64,000 nucleotides of DNA from Limonium bicolor (GCA_023374045.1 CM041779.1:297424167-297488166), one strand, 5' to 3'. Positions 23,339-36,900 are shown, numbered from the stretch's first letter. A program made the numbers and translations. The notes: a model not told the origin generated them from the letters alone.

Positions 23339-24299
23339 CTAACAATTAAATAATTAAATATAAGTAAATAAATATTATTTTGGGAATATAAATATTATTT
23401 GGGGTTTATTGAACCCTAAGAAAACATATAACACTTGGGCGTTAAAAACGCACCTAAACTCCTTAAGGTCATAAACGAGCGTTAAAAGCCCGACCTTAAG
23501 TTAAATAACTATATAAGCTATGGACATTATAAGAATTTACTAAGGATCATTTTATGATCTTTAAAATACAAGTTCTCAGTAGAACTGAGTAAATATACAA
23601 GTTCTCGGAAGTTCCCGATGTGGGTCCCATAAAGCCCGGGAATGCCTAGGAGGAGTGCCAAGGTGGCACGAACCCCTATAAAAATTATTCTTAGAGTTCC
23701 TAAAATTATTATTAATTATTCTAAAGAGAATTCCCATGATATTCTTCAAAAATAAACAAAGAGCTCGGGGGAAATTTCTTAACGCTCCTTTTATCTCGGG
23801 AGTGCCCCTTTAGCCTGAAAATTGAGTTGCAAGTTTATATAACCCCATATATTTAATGTAACACCTTAATATATTATTATTGACTATAAATAATGTCAAT
23901 AAACACTTGGAAGTCATAGCGACTAATTAATTCCCAGAAAAATCCTTAAAGCACAAAACGCACCTTCGGGTGTCATAAAAATGCGTTTTACGCAATTGTC
24001 TTGAAGCTTTTGAGGAGCCACGAATTAGTAATCTTTAAAGTGGATAAAATGACCATCTAAATCAATTGATGGCAGTGCTAAAATCATAATATAAATATGG
24101 GCAATTTTTAGGTCAAAAAGGTACCTAAAATCAGCATTTTTACCTTAAAACTTTTATCTTTTTACATCATATAAATGTACCAATTAAATGCTGGAACCTA
24201 TTACACATATTAGTATGGTCTTAGTACATATAAAAAACAATCAATGTAACCCAATCAATGGAAAATTAATCCCATTTGAGCCCAATGACATGCGTGTAG

Positions 24300-26100
24300 T
24301 TTATGCCTATATTAGGCTTGGTTTTTTTTTCAAAAACAAGGTTGTATAGTGCTTGTATGACTCACGTAGGTGCTGTAGGATGATTTAGAAACTTGATCAG
24401 TTAATTTGGAGCTTCATCCACGTGTACCTGCTAAGAATAACAAGGGGACAGCAAAGATTAGCTAAATTTAAAAGTAATGAAATGAAAAAGCAAATAGTCA
24501 CCTAGCTATACTTGTTATATATATATATTAAGTATAGACTCATGAATTGGAGCTGCTCATGCTCCAGCATTTACGATCAAACCTGCAAAAAAAAAACAAG
24601 ATCAAACAAAGTAAAAAATTAACAAAACAGATTAGTGCACAATAATAACTAAATAATTTGACAGTGCTAACTCCATTATGTACCTGTATAATCTGTCGTA
24701 TACTCCTGCAAAGACAAGAAGAGTTAGCAGATTAGTTTCGCTGATGCATACAACAAAAACATGGAGCAGCTATGGTGCTGATCGTGGTACTCCATTACCG
24801 CCCTCCAACCTGCACTAAATCATCAAAAGAGTGAGCAATAATTACATAGACTAATCTAGTTTAAATTGTATCCATCCCTTGTGATCGGTAGTGCAGCACC
24901 CAAAGATAATTATTGACTTCAATTCATTCTTTTCTTTAGTCCACACCTCTGCAGTATAAATCACTGGAACTACACATATCCAGATTGAAGTCGATCCCCT
25001 TCAAATTAGTACAACTCTGGAACTGCTGCAATTTGTACACTAGTTTTAGCGATGGGCTGAAATCATTTCAATCTCTTCCTCTGTCTGTACGCCTTGCTGA
25101 GCTAGGAAAATTCACACACCAAATCAAAGATAAAAAGGATGACAGCTCCTTCTTTGAACCGGTAATACACTCTGAATTTATCTTCTACTCCTCTACGGTC
25201 GTAACAATAGGATTTATTGATTCTTCTTCTGTCATGCCCTGTGAAAAGAATCACACAGAGTAATGAGGGGACAAAAATATTTCACCCCTGGAATCGGTAA
25301 TCAGACCTACCTTCATTTCCTTTGGCGATTGTGGCAACCCTGTCGCACCTGGTGAAGCATAACTCCTAGCACATCAAATTTTTCTGGAACCGGTATATGC
25401 TGAGACTTCTCTTCCTCGTTTCAACCATTATAAAGCAATATAAGCTTTGGGCTTCTTATGCTACTCTTCATTTCCTCACCCCTTGTTATTTCTTCTACTA
25501 TCTGTGTCTCTGTAGAATTACTGGAACCGCTGCATCCTAATACCACAATGAAACAGGTGGCAGAAAACAGCCCGCAAGAATCGGTAATATACTTGAGCCA
25601 TCACCTTCAATGTACAGATTAGAGTAATGGGGTTTTGGGATTATTCTGTTGCATCTGGTGAATTAACTGGTAACATTAGAGACATTAGCAAATCTCTACT
25701 GCTTTAGAGTTAAAAAAAAAAGAAACGAAACAACAAGATTTACTTTTTTTTTGTGGTGGTGTTCTCCCTCTCCTCTTATACTCAGTCGCTGGTGTCGTTG
25801 AGTTACACCTTGCTGGTCATTAGCTACTACTTTGATTAACCAAAATCTGGTATTGTTAGCTAGTTAATTCCAACTAATCAGGAAGCTCATGCCGTAAGCT
25901 TTGGGTCAGATCATATCACGTTAAATTTATAAGAGTGGTCATATATGAATAAAATACTTAGCCAATCAATTATTAATTTGAGATTAAGTGAGCCTGGAAA
26001 CGATTTTGGGCATTGAGTCGTAAATACGAGAGTTTTATGTATTAAGGAGTTCAATGATTTGGTATGTCAGGTTAATCTGGTATGGTTATTATATATGTAT
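24300..26100. other. Unexplained low-copy segment inside the E5 left LTR
   Basis: The sequence is less AT-rich and more pyrimidine-rich than the surrounding LTR. GAA(C/T)CGGTA recurs at about 25156, 25290, 25386 and 25578. A 92-codon plus-strand frame at 24985-25263 has no recognisable motif. It could be a transposon insert or captured DNA. Confidence 0.35.
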
Positions 26101-26137
26101 ACAAAGTTAAGTTAATAAGTATTATTTAACTGGGATT

Positions 26138-26192
26138 GAATAATAATAATAATAATAATAAAATAATAATATTAATATAATAATAATAATAA
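26138..26192. repeat. (AAT)n microsatellite
   Basis: AATAAT runs with small interruptions. Confidence 0.9.
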
Positions 26193-26439
26193 TGGTATAT
26201 AAGACTAAATAATAAATTACTATGGATTGGAAGGATTGGTAATATGATGATTACCTTACTAGTATGATATAACCTCGCCTGAACAAAATATGGTTTAGTG
26301 GCACAATACTAGACTATAGTAGTATACGACAAATAACAATTAAATGTATTATAAAACAAGGTAAATGTGTAAGTAATTATGAAATTAAGTCTTGGTCAAA
26401 GTATTGACCAAAAACCTTGGGTTAAAATGATTTATGACA

Positions 26440-27010
26440 TCAAATATTAAGTTTATAAAAGTTTTTGGGGTGAATATGTAATTATGGAAGTATATATGAA
26501 GAAAAGATTTAACATGGGCGAGTATGGAATTTAAGAAAAGATATGGCTACTTTGGTTATTTTAAGAAATAAAATATTTAAACTATAGATTATAAGTTAAT
26601 ATGTAACTTATATAAAGTTTTGGTTTAAAAATGTTAATAAAGAAACTATATGAATAAACCGAAAAGCTTATGAGCTTAATTGGTAATTTATAAAAGTTGG
26701 TGGTATTAATTTGTAATTACCGAAATAGTAAGAGTATTTGGTGATTTGTAAAAATAAGGTGGTCAATTAGTATTTACAAAGGTTAATGTGGGTAATTAGT
26801 GGATTATAAAAGTTATAAGGTTATTTGACAATTTATAGAAGTTAATATAATTGTTTTGCAATTTTCGAAATTGATAAGGTATTTAATAAATTATAAAAGT
26901 ATGTGGTTATTTGGTAAGTTGTAAAAGTTAACGGGATCAATTATGATTACCGAGAAATTATATGTGGTTAATTAGTAATTTATTAAAGTGTTGGATATAA
27001 TATATAGATA
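26440..27010. repeat. Degenerate ~45-bp repeats in the E5 left LTR
   Basis: Units resemble GGTTATTTGGTAATTTATAA followed by AAGTTA, with many variants. The matching zone in the right LTR (44640-45010) is about 200 bp shorter, so the copies differ in unit number. Confidence 0.65.
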
Positions 27011-28556
27011 CCGAATTAATAGGGTTGGTTTTGTAATTTAATAAGGCAAGGAAGTGGAATTAGGTAATATAATGTATTATGGTATATTAAGGAATATAAT
27101 ATAAAGTTTATAAAATAATTTGGTTATAATAAAAATGACCAAGGGATATAATATAAATGATAAGTGGGAAACAATTATAAGTATATAATTAGTGAGGTAA
27201 AGATGTACCGTATAAATGATATTCATTATCACATGTAAGTTTCACATGAAATAATGAACTGCTAGGTTATCGAGAACCACTGTTAAAATAACAGGGAAAA
27301 TAAATAACATACGGAGTTATTATACGACGAGTATAAACCCTACAGTGACGGTACTGTAATATTTAGTGAATAGTTATATTAATACTACCCGTATTGCATG
27401 TTTAAATAACAGAGTACGGAAAGGGACTACTAAACGGGAAGTTGACAAGCCAGCAGTTTCTTGGTGAACGGTATGTTAATTGTGTGTCTGAATGTCCTAA
27501 GGATTATCCTAAGGTCCAGACATTGTGTGCTTAAATGTTTAAGAAGATATCTATGATTTTATGTGAATGATATTGTATGCGGGATTGCCCAAACTGTTGC
27601 GTTGTATTTTATACGCGAATGTCTTGTGACTAAAGTTTATACATCTAAAAAAAAAAAGACTAACTGACCTTTAGGTATTATTGAACCTAACAAGGGTCAA
27701 ATGTGATAGTCTTATTTCAAGTATTGGTTATTATGTCACTGACAAAAAGGGCTAACTTATAAAGAGAAATCCAGATTGTTTCGACTTTCTGGTTGCGCAT
27801 TGTGATCACTATGAGAGACTCAAGCAGGGAGTCACTCCAAATCCATCAGCCACATTCGGGGATGGCGGAATGCACTGCCGTTGGTGCACAGTTTCGACCG
27901 GATCGGTCATTACATATATTTATCCAGGGCCATAAGGTCTACTGGTAACGGTTCCTTTGGAACCCAATGGGACACACTGTCCATTTTCACAGGTTAATAA
28001 AGGTTGTCTTGACAGGACGCCTAAGGTAAAATTAATTGGAAAAGTTAGGTGGTTAGGGTCACGTGACCTACTAACAGGAACAGTTGTTTATTTGTGCACC
28101 TTATTTGGATTGTTGGTGTTGACTATTGTTTGATGTGTATTATTATGCACTAAATGTTTGCAGGTGAATTGTTATATGATTATCCTGTGTTTACTGTATT
28201 ACTGTTATCATTATAAACCGGTATTTCATGTAAAGAATCTAATGTCAAGATGGCTAAAACGACTTAAGGGATTCTAGAAGACTTAGGACTACATTTAGCA
28301 TACCAGCATAGTTTGCTGAGCCCTTCATTGGGCCAAACATTTCAGGTCACTGAAGAATACACAAGCCGGAGTGCGGGGAACAGGGTAGCCGTTGTGTTTA
28401 TAAACACTTGTGGATTTGTTATGTATTATGTTTTGAAGGATGTTGTATTCAGTTAGTTGCTCATTTAGTTGGTTTTGAATTGTAATATTTGGAGTGCTCA
28501 GTATCTGTTCATCACAGCGTTAGAAGTTGTAATGTTGGGAAGAGTAAGGATGCCTT

Positions 28557-28591
28557 GTTACTCACAAGGGCGAGTGACGGCGTGTAACACC
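28557..28591 (+). other. LTR hairpin module in E5 (left LTR)
   Basis: Stem GTTACTCAC/GCGAGTGAC with loop AAGG (28557-28578; one mismatch, one G-U), then GGCG and TGTAACACC (28583-28591), the complement of the LTR terminus (28675-28683). The right LTR copy (46547-46581) has a perfect 9-bp stem. Confidence 0.65.
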
Positions 28592-28683
28592 AAGGTTAGA
28601 TAGTTTCATTTTCCGTTGCGATGCGCTATTTATTATACCTCGAGTTATGACGTCATTACAGGTTTAAGTTTAGGGGTGTTACA

Positions 28684-28716
28684 AAAAGTGGTATCAGAGC
28701 GGAGTACCGCTCTGAT
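28684..28716 (+). promoter_or_regulatory. E5 primer-binding site inside a hairpin
   Basis: AAAAG then TGGTATCAGAGC (28689-28700) follow the LTR. ATCAGAGCGG pairs perfectly with CCGCTCTGAT around AGTA (28693-28716). Confidence 0.85.
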
Positions 28717-28904
28717 GAAAGATACTGAGTCTAGGACAATGAGCATAGGAATATGGGTTACGGGAAAACGTCCGTGAGGATTCGTGACCTAGAAAGAAAA
28801 CCCTAGGGATATTTTATTGCTGATAGTTAGCTTACTTACATGTTTTTGATTGTGTATGTGATACGGTGTAGCAACCGAGTAGAAATAAAAATATACTATC
28901 TTAG

Positions 28905-29970
28905 ATGTCGACCAGCGAAGGACCACGAGGAGACAGCAGTGGACGCAGTAGCAAGACACCGGCAGATGTTCCAACAGTACAAGACTTAACAGCAGCCATG
29001 GCAACTTTCGCGCCGGAACTAGGAGTGCCATTTACGGGAGCCATACCCCACCCGCCGCGGCCCAGAGAAACCAACTGTTTGGGAGCGTTGCAAATGCAAG
29101 AGTATCAACTTACTCAGGGGAACCAGACCCCGCCGCACTGGAGAAGTTCATTGCGGAGCACCAGAGGGCGTTCAGGCTGTTAAAATTCCAGAAAACCAGC
29201 AAGTCGACATCGCCGCATACAACCTGAAGGGCGCAGCTGACATTTGGTGGCGGACTATTGAGGGCCACCGTAGAGCTACACCGGAATTTGAATGGACAGA
29301 GTTCGTAGAAGTGTTGCGGGAGAAGTACTACACCCGAACACATAAAGCAGAGGAAAAGCAGGAGATCAAGACCTTAATCCAAGGGAGACAAACAGTTGAC
29401 CAGTACTGCGCACGGTACACAGTCTGATGAACTATAAACCAGGAGTCGACTACTCCGACGTAGGAAGAAAAGAAAAGAAAGAATACTGAAGGAGATGATA
29501 ATGAAGCAACCTCTGGCAGTTACTGCAAGAAGAGGAAGAAATGCTTTGAAAAGAAGAAGGGGCGGAAAGATTTCCATGGTCAGAAGGCGAAGGAGCAGAT
29601 CCCTCGTCTGACCGCCCAACTATTAATGCTCAACCACTAAGAACAGCACCACCTAGAGGCAACAAGCCAACCCGACGTCACTATTACTGTAAACGTTGTG
29701 GAAAGGATCATCCAGGCGTAGATTGCGCAGGAAGAAAGGTGGAGTACCGCCATTGCAAAAAGGAAGGTCACAGGGATTATGAATGCTTTTCCAATACAGG
29801 GAGTCGAGTATACAAAGGAGCTAGAGGTTCGCAGAGAACACCGGCTGTGGAAACGGCGGACCCGAAGGAGGTCAAGCGCCGCACACTAATACTTATACTA
29901 CAGGACCGGAGGACAGCCATCCTCATCCGAGATCCAGAAAGGAAAAGAGATAATTCCAGAAAGAAATGCC
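28905..29970 (+). pseudogene. gag: Broken gag of E5
   Basis: A start codon at 28905, about 190 nt after the primer-binding site, opens a gag-like protein. Gag normally builds the particle in the cytoplasm and binds the element RNA. Successive frames carry the TYSGEPDP motif (near 29105), the WW-containing capsid core (near 29245), the REKYY and QTVDQY segments, then KKRK-rich sequence and a CX2CX3HX4C zinc knuckle (CKRCGKDHPGVDC, near 29688). The frame shifts near 29090 and 29180, has a stop after the RYTV segment (about 29425) and lacks the end of the capsid domain. The second knuckle has lost its first cysteine. Compared with E8 gag there is no insert at the positions of E8's second and third introns. 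Dead gene; confident as gag by motif order. Confidence 0.8.
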
Positions 29971-29997
29971 CTGTTCACAGTGGGAACTTCAGGCGCT

Positions 29998-32528
29998 GAA
30001 GCTAGCGCTTAGCGCGAAACCGGTAAGCCTAGAACCTAAACTAAATGCATGATGCATAAATATGTGTTTACAGTATCAGTCGATGAGACTTATATATCCG
30101 ATTAGTGAGTATCAAAATTAGAGAGACCTATTGTGGGTAACCTCTCACATAATAAGATACTTTGATATTTTTCCCTTACCTATGAGACCGTGGTCACCTG
30201 AGCCTATGAGCGAAGGTCGGGAATATCCCGAGGCATAATGCCAATACTTTGACCCGGCGTGATCCTACTCAAGAATTACTTAACCACAAATATGACCTGC
30301 CTAAATGATGAGCAGTTGTCATGAACGGAATACATTAATTAATATAAATACTTAACTACAGGAACTGTCAAAGGAGCTCACATAAAGAGCAAACACTGAA
30401 ATTTTATGGGATACCTAGGCACCGAGCTTAACGCTCAGTGGCGAACTGGAAAAGCTTACAACCTCTTATAAACTTCGAGAGAAGATAGTGTGAAACCTTG
30501 AAATATTACAATAGAGAGACAGAATCTCAAAAATAACTAAACATCCATAATGGATAAGCACGGGTTTTGAAATACCTAAGCAAATACCAAGGGTCCCAGC
30601 TAGTATCAATATATAACAGCACTGGACTCCCAATTAAAAAAAAAGAGAACAAATCTTGAATATATATTTCTAAAGTGGGGGAGAATTACCTAATTAGCAC
30701 AACCAAATGCTATATATATAAATATAATTTGGAGGTTATTACCAAAAACATGGAGGGTATTGATACGTTTCAGAGGGCTAAAGTATCATTAAATATACCT
30801 ACCCTATTTTGAGACGCATGTCCTATACTAACCTTATGAATTTTTACGAGCATATGTCTACTATGACAGCTCAAATTTTGGGTGCGAATAAAGATCGCAG
30901 TAAATCAACTAAGGTTAAAACATATGTAATATGAACTCTAGTATAAACATGATAACAAATGATTTTCCTTGCCACTTACATTAAAGCTGGTGTCTGGTAT
31001 ATCAAAGGCTTAAACTAATACATACACTGAGAGTGAGTGTAAGTTTATAAGAGTATGAAATAATATATACACAAAAAATGAGTGTAAATTAAATATAAAA
31101 GTGGGGAAACATACCCTAGGTTTGTAACCATTATTTTATACGTAAATCGTTCTAAAGTTATATACTAAACCCTGTGATTCTAAATCCTCTATTTGACATA
31201 CCTAACCGACTTATTTTGGAAGCCATTGAGCTAGTGGGACTAACCACGTTTCTGGAAAAAAAAAACAAACAATAACCTTGATTGTCCTGTTACTAAACAG
31301 TAGGATTCAAACAGGAAATCCTTAGTTTAAGATGGTACTAATATTAAGAGATATTGACTAGGGTGAACATATGATTCACCTGATTTATGGATTTTAGATG
31401 GAATAAAGAAAAAAGCTAAGCTTTAAGGTGGAGGAAATGATCCTTTATGGAACTATAGTTGTGGATGGAGTCGTGAAAACTTTCTTGAAGTCTAAATGTG
31501 ACTATCTTTGCTCCAACAGATGATAATCAAGTATAGGCAATAATCAAGCCCTGATAAGAGAAATACTAGATAAGCCTTTTAAGTGAAAAGAGTATTCTAA
31601 AGTATGCAAGTCCATGACGGAATTTATTACTTGCATGATGGATTTAAGAGTCAAATGATTGATGGATATAGGTTATTAGACAGTATGAGCCTAGATGCTT
31701 TAATAAGAATTTACCTTTTATGCCAAGAGGAAAAACTGGCTTCCCCGCTTGATGATTTGATCAAAGGAATATTGTTCTGGGGATTTTGGTGATACCCTAG
31801 ATTCAAGTATAGGTTATAACAGATATTGGATTAATAGTTTAGTGATCAGGAGAAAATGTAGTACTCACCACGTCACAAAGTTTAAAAAGATAAAATTTGG
31901 AATTGACAATTATGTGATTGTTTGATATTTGACGTGGGAGGTCGAACTTGATCCTGGTCAGATCAAGGGAAAACCAAACACAAAATGGTGTGGAAGGATA
32001 GTTCAACACTGATGCTGACCCCATCAGAGTTGGATGATTCCTGAGACTCCTTACAAGTGGTCACAAATATTTCTGTGATAAGTAGGTATTTATTCCTAAA
32101 TTTAATAAAAGATTTCATAAATGAAGTATATGAATTGTGGAAAGGTGTAAGTTAAGAGTTAAGTTGTCTAGGTTACCCCGAGGAGATTAAATAGCTAAAA
32201 CAACTCCGCATATGTCAGAAAAATAATCAATTATGAGGGAAATACTAACTATTATTATCCCATGAACAGTGTTACTAAACCAAACATGAGATCAAGAGGA
32301 AATTAGATATAATAACAGTAGTCTCAAGCTACCTTCTAAATTATGGCCAAATTGCCATCTGAGGGGGAAGATCGACTTCCATGTCTTTCTTTATGAATTA
32401 AAACCCAATATATTAAATGGGAACCTACCTATAAACATGGTAGAATATACAGAGTATAAACATTAAACTAATACTCACCACAGTTGATTCACAACCACAA
32501 TAACATGTTAATTGAGAGGAAACTATAC
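29998..32528 (+). mobile_element. E5 internal region after gag, non-coding
   Basis: No reverse transcriptase, RNase H or integrase motif is visible in 2.5 kb. The inverted copy of the E1/E3 block lies at about 31925-32075. A purine run GAGGGGGAAGA at 32361-32371 sits where the 3' polypurine tract would be expected by comparison with E1. Bases 32372-32528 are unassigned. Confidence 0.55.
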
Positions 32529-33049
32529 TGAAAATACATAACCTGGTTCCTCTAATCTCACGAGCTAATAGAACACCGGGACGTATAGTGGTTCGGCCAT
32601 AATCCAGCCTACATCCACTTACTGCTGACAATACCTTTATTTCCTCCTTTGTTATTACAACTCTAGAGAGCTTTCTAGTGTTTTTCCTCTCTTCTAATCT
32701 TGTGTCCCCCTTACAAATGAGCCTCCCATCTCTATTTATAGACTTTCGAGAGTGAGGCCTATCTCTTAATCCTTATACATGTAGTATTACTTTATTGGAG
32801 CCACCCCTCTAGTTTTGGCACTTCTTTCCTCATAAAGTCTTCCGGCCTCAAAGTGTAGGGTGCGAGATCCGGTCATGGAGTGCGAAGCCGGAATACGGGA
32901 CTTGTTTATAGAATGCGGGCCGGAACGATGTTTGGCGCCCAAACTGGAGCCCGAACAAGGTCCTGAAGGGGGCCCGGGGTCCGGATCGGGATCTGTGGCT
33001 TGGACCGTTTTGACCCTCTTGCCTCCGTCATATTCTTGCCCTTGTCATC
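32529..33049 (-). repeat. E6 left LTR (3' LTR)
   Basis: 521 bp. It contains TATAAATA on the minus strand (32733-32740). It ends GTCATC on the plus strand, so the element-sense start is GATGAC rather than the usual TG. Confidence 0.92.
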
Positions 33050-33050
33050 A

Positions 33051-33265
33051 GTCCACAAGTTCTACTTTTGGCTATTTAAAAAAGTGGAACTTACAAAAAG
33101 AAAAATTGAAATTTACATTCTTTCTTCATTCTTTCATTTCTTCCTTTCTCCTATCTTCTAGTCCCACAAGTTCTTTTCTTTTAGCTTCTACAAAGAAAAA
33201 ATGAACTTACAAAAAGAAAGTTGGTACAGTGTAATCAAAGTCCCACAAGTTCTTTCTTCTTTCTG
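33051..33265 (-). repeat. Repeated polypurine-like segment in E6
   Basis: GTCC(C)ACAAGTTCT followed by pyrimidines occurs at 33051, 33160 and 33238. On the minus strand these are A/G-rich runs ending AGAACTTGTGG(G)ACT. The first abuts the LTR and would be the functional plus-strand primer. Confidence 0.55.
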
Positions 33266-33621
33266 ACAAATTGGAAGTTCTGGAACATAAGCCTTTGAAA
33301 TGATATATCTTGATGGATGAATCCCATGACGTCTTGTTGGATGGATTCCCTGATGTCTTTATAAAGAAGACCAATGGTTCCTGTAATAAGAAACATTCCC
33401 TTTTGAAAGGGCTAAATACTTTGATGTTATAGTTTTTGCTTATACTAGCCAAAGGATGATAATTCCTTTAAAGGAAGAATAAAGATAATATATTTTCCCA
33501 ACTTTGCTTATGCTAGCCAAAGGATGGTACTTGTGATTCAAGTATGGTGCGGCGTCCCACACCTAACAATGCACCCATTACAGGCGACCAGAGCTCCTGA
33601 TGGGTCCAGAGATGGGTTTTT

Positions 33622-33920
33622 TTTGTTGGCTCGATGGCCGGGCATGTTAGCCCAAGTTGGCACGTTGGCCGGGCATGATAGCCCAAGTTGGCACGTTGGC
33701 CGGGCATGATAGCCCAAGTTGGCACGTTGGCCGGGCATGATAGCCCAAGTTGGCACGTTGGCCGGGCATGATAGCCCAAGTTGGCACGTTGGCCGGGCAT
33801 GATAGCCCAAGTTGGCACGTTGGCCGGGCATGATAGCCCAAGTTGGTACTTTCAAGGCGTGATAGCCTGTAGGTGTTGCTTTTCAAGGCATGATAGCCTG
33901 TAGGTGTTACTTTTTAAGGC
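33622..33920. repeat. 31-bp minisatellite in E6
   Basis: Seven copies of a 31-bp unit containing GGCCGGGCATGATAGCCCAA (markers about 33636 to 33822, spacing 31), followed by two or three diverged 30-bp copies with AAGGC(A/G)TGATAGCCT. The core GGGC-ATGATA-GCCC is a hairpin. Because 31 is not a multiple of three, three overlapping minus-strand frames arise. They are not genes. Confidence 0.92.
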
Positions 33921-36900
33921 ACAAGTACTGCCTGCGGCTCGTTGGCCGGTTCTTTCTTTGAATGCTTCAGGGGGTGATCAGTCCCCTGGGACCACACCTG
34001 CACTTTCTTAACAAACGGATTAATACTTTGAGATGTTTTGTTTGTAGGAAATGAACTGGTAATTCCATCTGACAAAATAGATTGCATAAACATTGCAGCA
34101 GGTGTTTCGAAATAGGTCATGTAATAACCCATAAATAAAGTGATAAACTGTGATAAACTGTGATAAACTGTCCAATATTATGCTGCTGAAACTTGGGCAT
34201 TCTGAAGCAGTGAAAATCAGAAGTGATACAACAGTAAAGATTTTGAACAAAGACACCAATATGTGTAGATAGCAGTAGCAGTGAATACAGCATGAAACCG
34301 TAGTGATGCGTGATCAGTTTACCCTTCCAGATGATATGCATTGATGAGGGTATCATACATATCCTTAATGCTGAATGAAGCATTCTTTTAAAAATAATCA
34401 AGAGCTCGATTTTTATGTGTTTAAACATTTTCATCACACCTGTTTGTCAGTATGCCAGAGAACGTCAAATTGAACAGCAGCACAAAGAAAATTGTCATTT
34501 CAAAAAGTTTTTTCCGTGCCTGCTCTGATTATTAAACACACAAGCTTATGAGATTAATTAGCTATATCAACAATCAGAATCAGCAGTCATAAATATTGAA
34601 TTCTGTGTGCTTTTTGACAGAAGCCTCTAAGATAGGCTGATAGTTCGAAGATAAGTGAAACAGATAAGCTGTGCAGAAACTGGTTGAAAGTTTAGAAACT
34701 GAAATACCACCCAATTTCCTTGGTAGAGCAGATGCCAAGCTTTAACGGTTATTGGCCAGCAAGAACGCAGCTGAGAACTGTAAATCATGCTTATCAAAGC
34801 TAACCAGACACAACCAAGTTCATCATGTTAAGTGCTTTTGAACGAAGTTATCACTATCGGTTGGTGACAAGTGCGTTTAACAGCAATAAAGTTGTATGGT
34901 TAGGAGATAAAAAGTTGTTGGAATGAGCCTAATTGGCATAGCGACAATGATACTCAGAAACAGATTAATTTTGCAAAAACAGACAGCAGCATTGTTGTGT
35001 ATTAACTGATCAATTGATAAGCAAAGAGCCATCTTTATACCTGTCTATTCAGGTAGAGAATATCAATTTAAAGCAAGAAGTAAACCTGTCCAAACACCTC
35101 ATGAAGGTTAGAAAGAGATAGATGAGACACAATCATACATGTTTTCTTCAAAAAGAAATCTGTTGTAGTAGCTCAGATGGCAAACAGGCTCCCTAAGAAG
35201 TGGGTCTGCTTTACAAGATTTGAATATAAAGGATTCTGATCAAAACCAAATCATACATGCTTATAATTGTTGTCATAAACCATAATTTAACTCAGGTTGG
35301 TTTCTCAGATTTAAAGGAATCAGAACAACTTCCAACCAGACTCTTTGTCAATATCCACTCATACCAGATAGTTTAAACAGAATGCAAAAGCCCTCGCTGT
35401 AGAGTGGTCACTGAAATAGCTTGTTGCATGTATAATAACAAAGATCTGAAGCCATAAAGCAAAAGGGAGCAGCAACTGCAAACAGTCAGTTTCAGCTCTT
35501 TTAATTGCAGTTTCGTAACCATTGACTGCAGTAAAGTTTCAGCATCAAAACAGATTGAGGACTGTTCTCAGCAGATGTAAAAGACAGAATATCTTATATT
35601 GCAGTTGTTGTGCTGAAGCCTTCTCAACCTCCATTATAATCACAAGCTATACCAGTTGCAACGCAATTATTTTGTGCAGGCCAAAACAGAAGCACGGACT
35701 GAAGTAAATATGGTGTAGTTTTACTGAAACAGAGGGGAAGACAACTTGTGAATCCACAATTTGACAATCTCGAAACTTGCCATATTTTGTTTTGCATAGA
35801 GCTTCAATCAATTTTAAATCAAACTGAACTACTGCTGGGAATTAAGATGATAATTAATAAAGAATCAAGAATAGGTTAATATGTGACCGCCACAAATCCT
35901 GGGATATAAATCAGCAGAAAGTAGCGGAGTACGAATTAAGTTGGAAAGGGTGCCAAAGCATATTCTATCCAGAACATGAAAATAATCAGTTGAGTGACAG
36001 TAAAATAGATGATTCAAGTAGCATCAAGACAGAAGCATGGAGCCGCAGTAAAGTTGATAAAACCTGGTTTCACACATGTCCGACATTAGTGCCTGACCAC
36101 TTTTGCTCAATTTTGTCCCTAGCCATATTTTAAACCAATGTAATAGATATTACAAATGTGATAGGAAAAGAAATAATTTTAGAGTTGCACATTTCTCGGC
36201 CCAACAGGGCTTCATCTGATGCTGTAATGAAGCAAAACTTTCAGCAGAAGGTATTTTTGGACAACCTTTGAGAGTTTTCAAGATAGGTTTTTATAAAACT
36301 GAATAATATAATACTGCTCTATGGAGCTCTTGATAGAATATTTGATCGACATGTATCAAAACCAATCAGCAGCAGAATTGTTTGCTAAAGACAGATGAAT
36401 GCTAAAGACATTCGACCTAACGCATAGATTGCCAGAGGGTAATTATATCTTTTAGCAATCAGGAAACACAAGTTTAACAAGAGACAACCATGCTGACCAA
36501 CCATAGATATTAAGTTTTGTTGGAAGTTTGATGAACTTATCTTTAGCAAACAGCAAGAGGAATTGCTGTCCGGAAGCGTCTGAGATGCTCTTTGACAGTA
36601 TCATCGGTTTCTTCAGCAAAAAGAGCAATATCCACCGTTGCTGAGTGTACCATTTTCAACTCTTCATTTACCAGAGCTTCTGCGAGCTTGAGTTTGTATC
36701 TAAGTCTGATCCGCATTTTGAACACTTAGTTTTGGACGCTTCATGGGCCGGGACTGAACATGACGGCTTGTGTCCTGACCGTAACCATGATGCCATGTAG
36801 CAGCTTCATGTATAATGGCCAAGCAGCATAACTGAAGACTATAAACCACTGAGAAGGCTTGTTATCTAATTGGTACGAAACCAAAATGAAATGGAAAGTT

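Larger units (their letters stand above)
23339..28683 (+). mobile_element. E5 left LTR (5' LTR)
   Basis: It starts TGAAATACCCC and ends GGGGTGTTACA, about 5.35 kb including possible inserts. The last 2.3 kb (from about 26375) aligns with the right LTR (44560-46673) with clear divergence, so E5 is older than E6 or E8. The stretch 24300-26100 cannot be checked against the right LTR because that copy is truncated, and may contain a foreign insert. It shares GGTTGCGCAT(T/C)GTGATCACT with the E8 LTR. Confidence 0.75.

Noticed and set aside
33622..33850. CRISPR-like regular repeats
   Set aside because: Head-to-tail 31-bp units with no spacers, in a plant retrotransposon.
33513..33886. Three overlapping minus-strand frames with a repeating CPANVPTWAIMPGQ-like peptide
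   Set aside because: They are the three phases of a 31-bp minisatellite, which is open in every phase. No start context or conservation.
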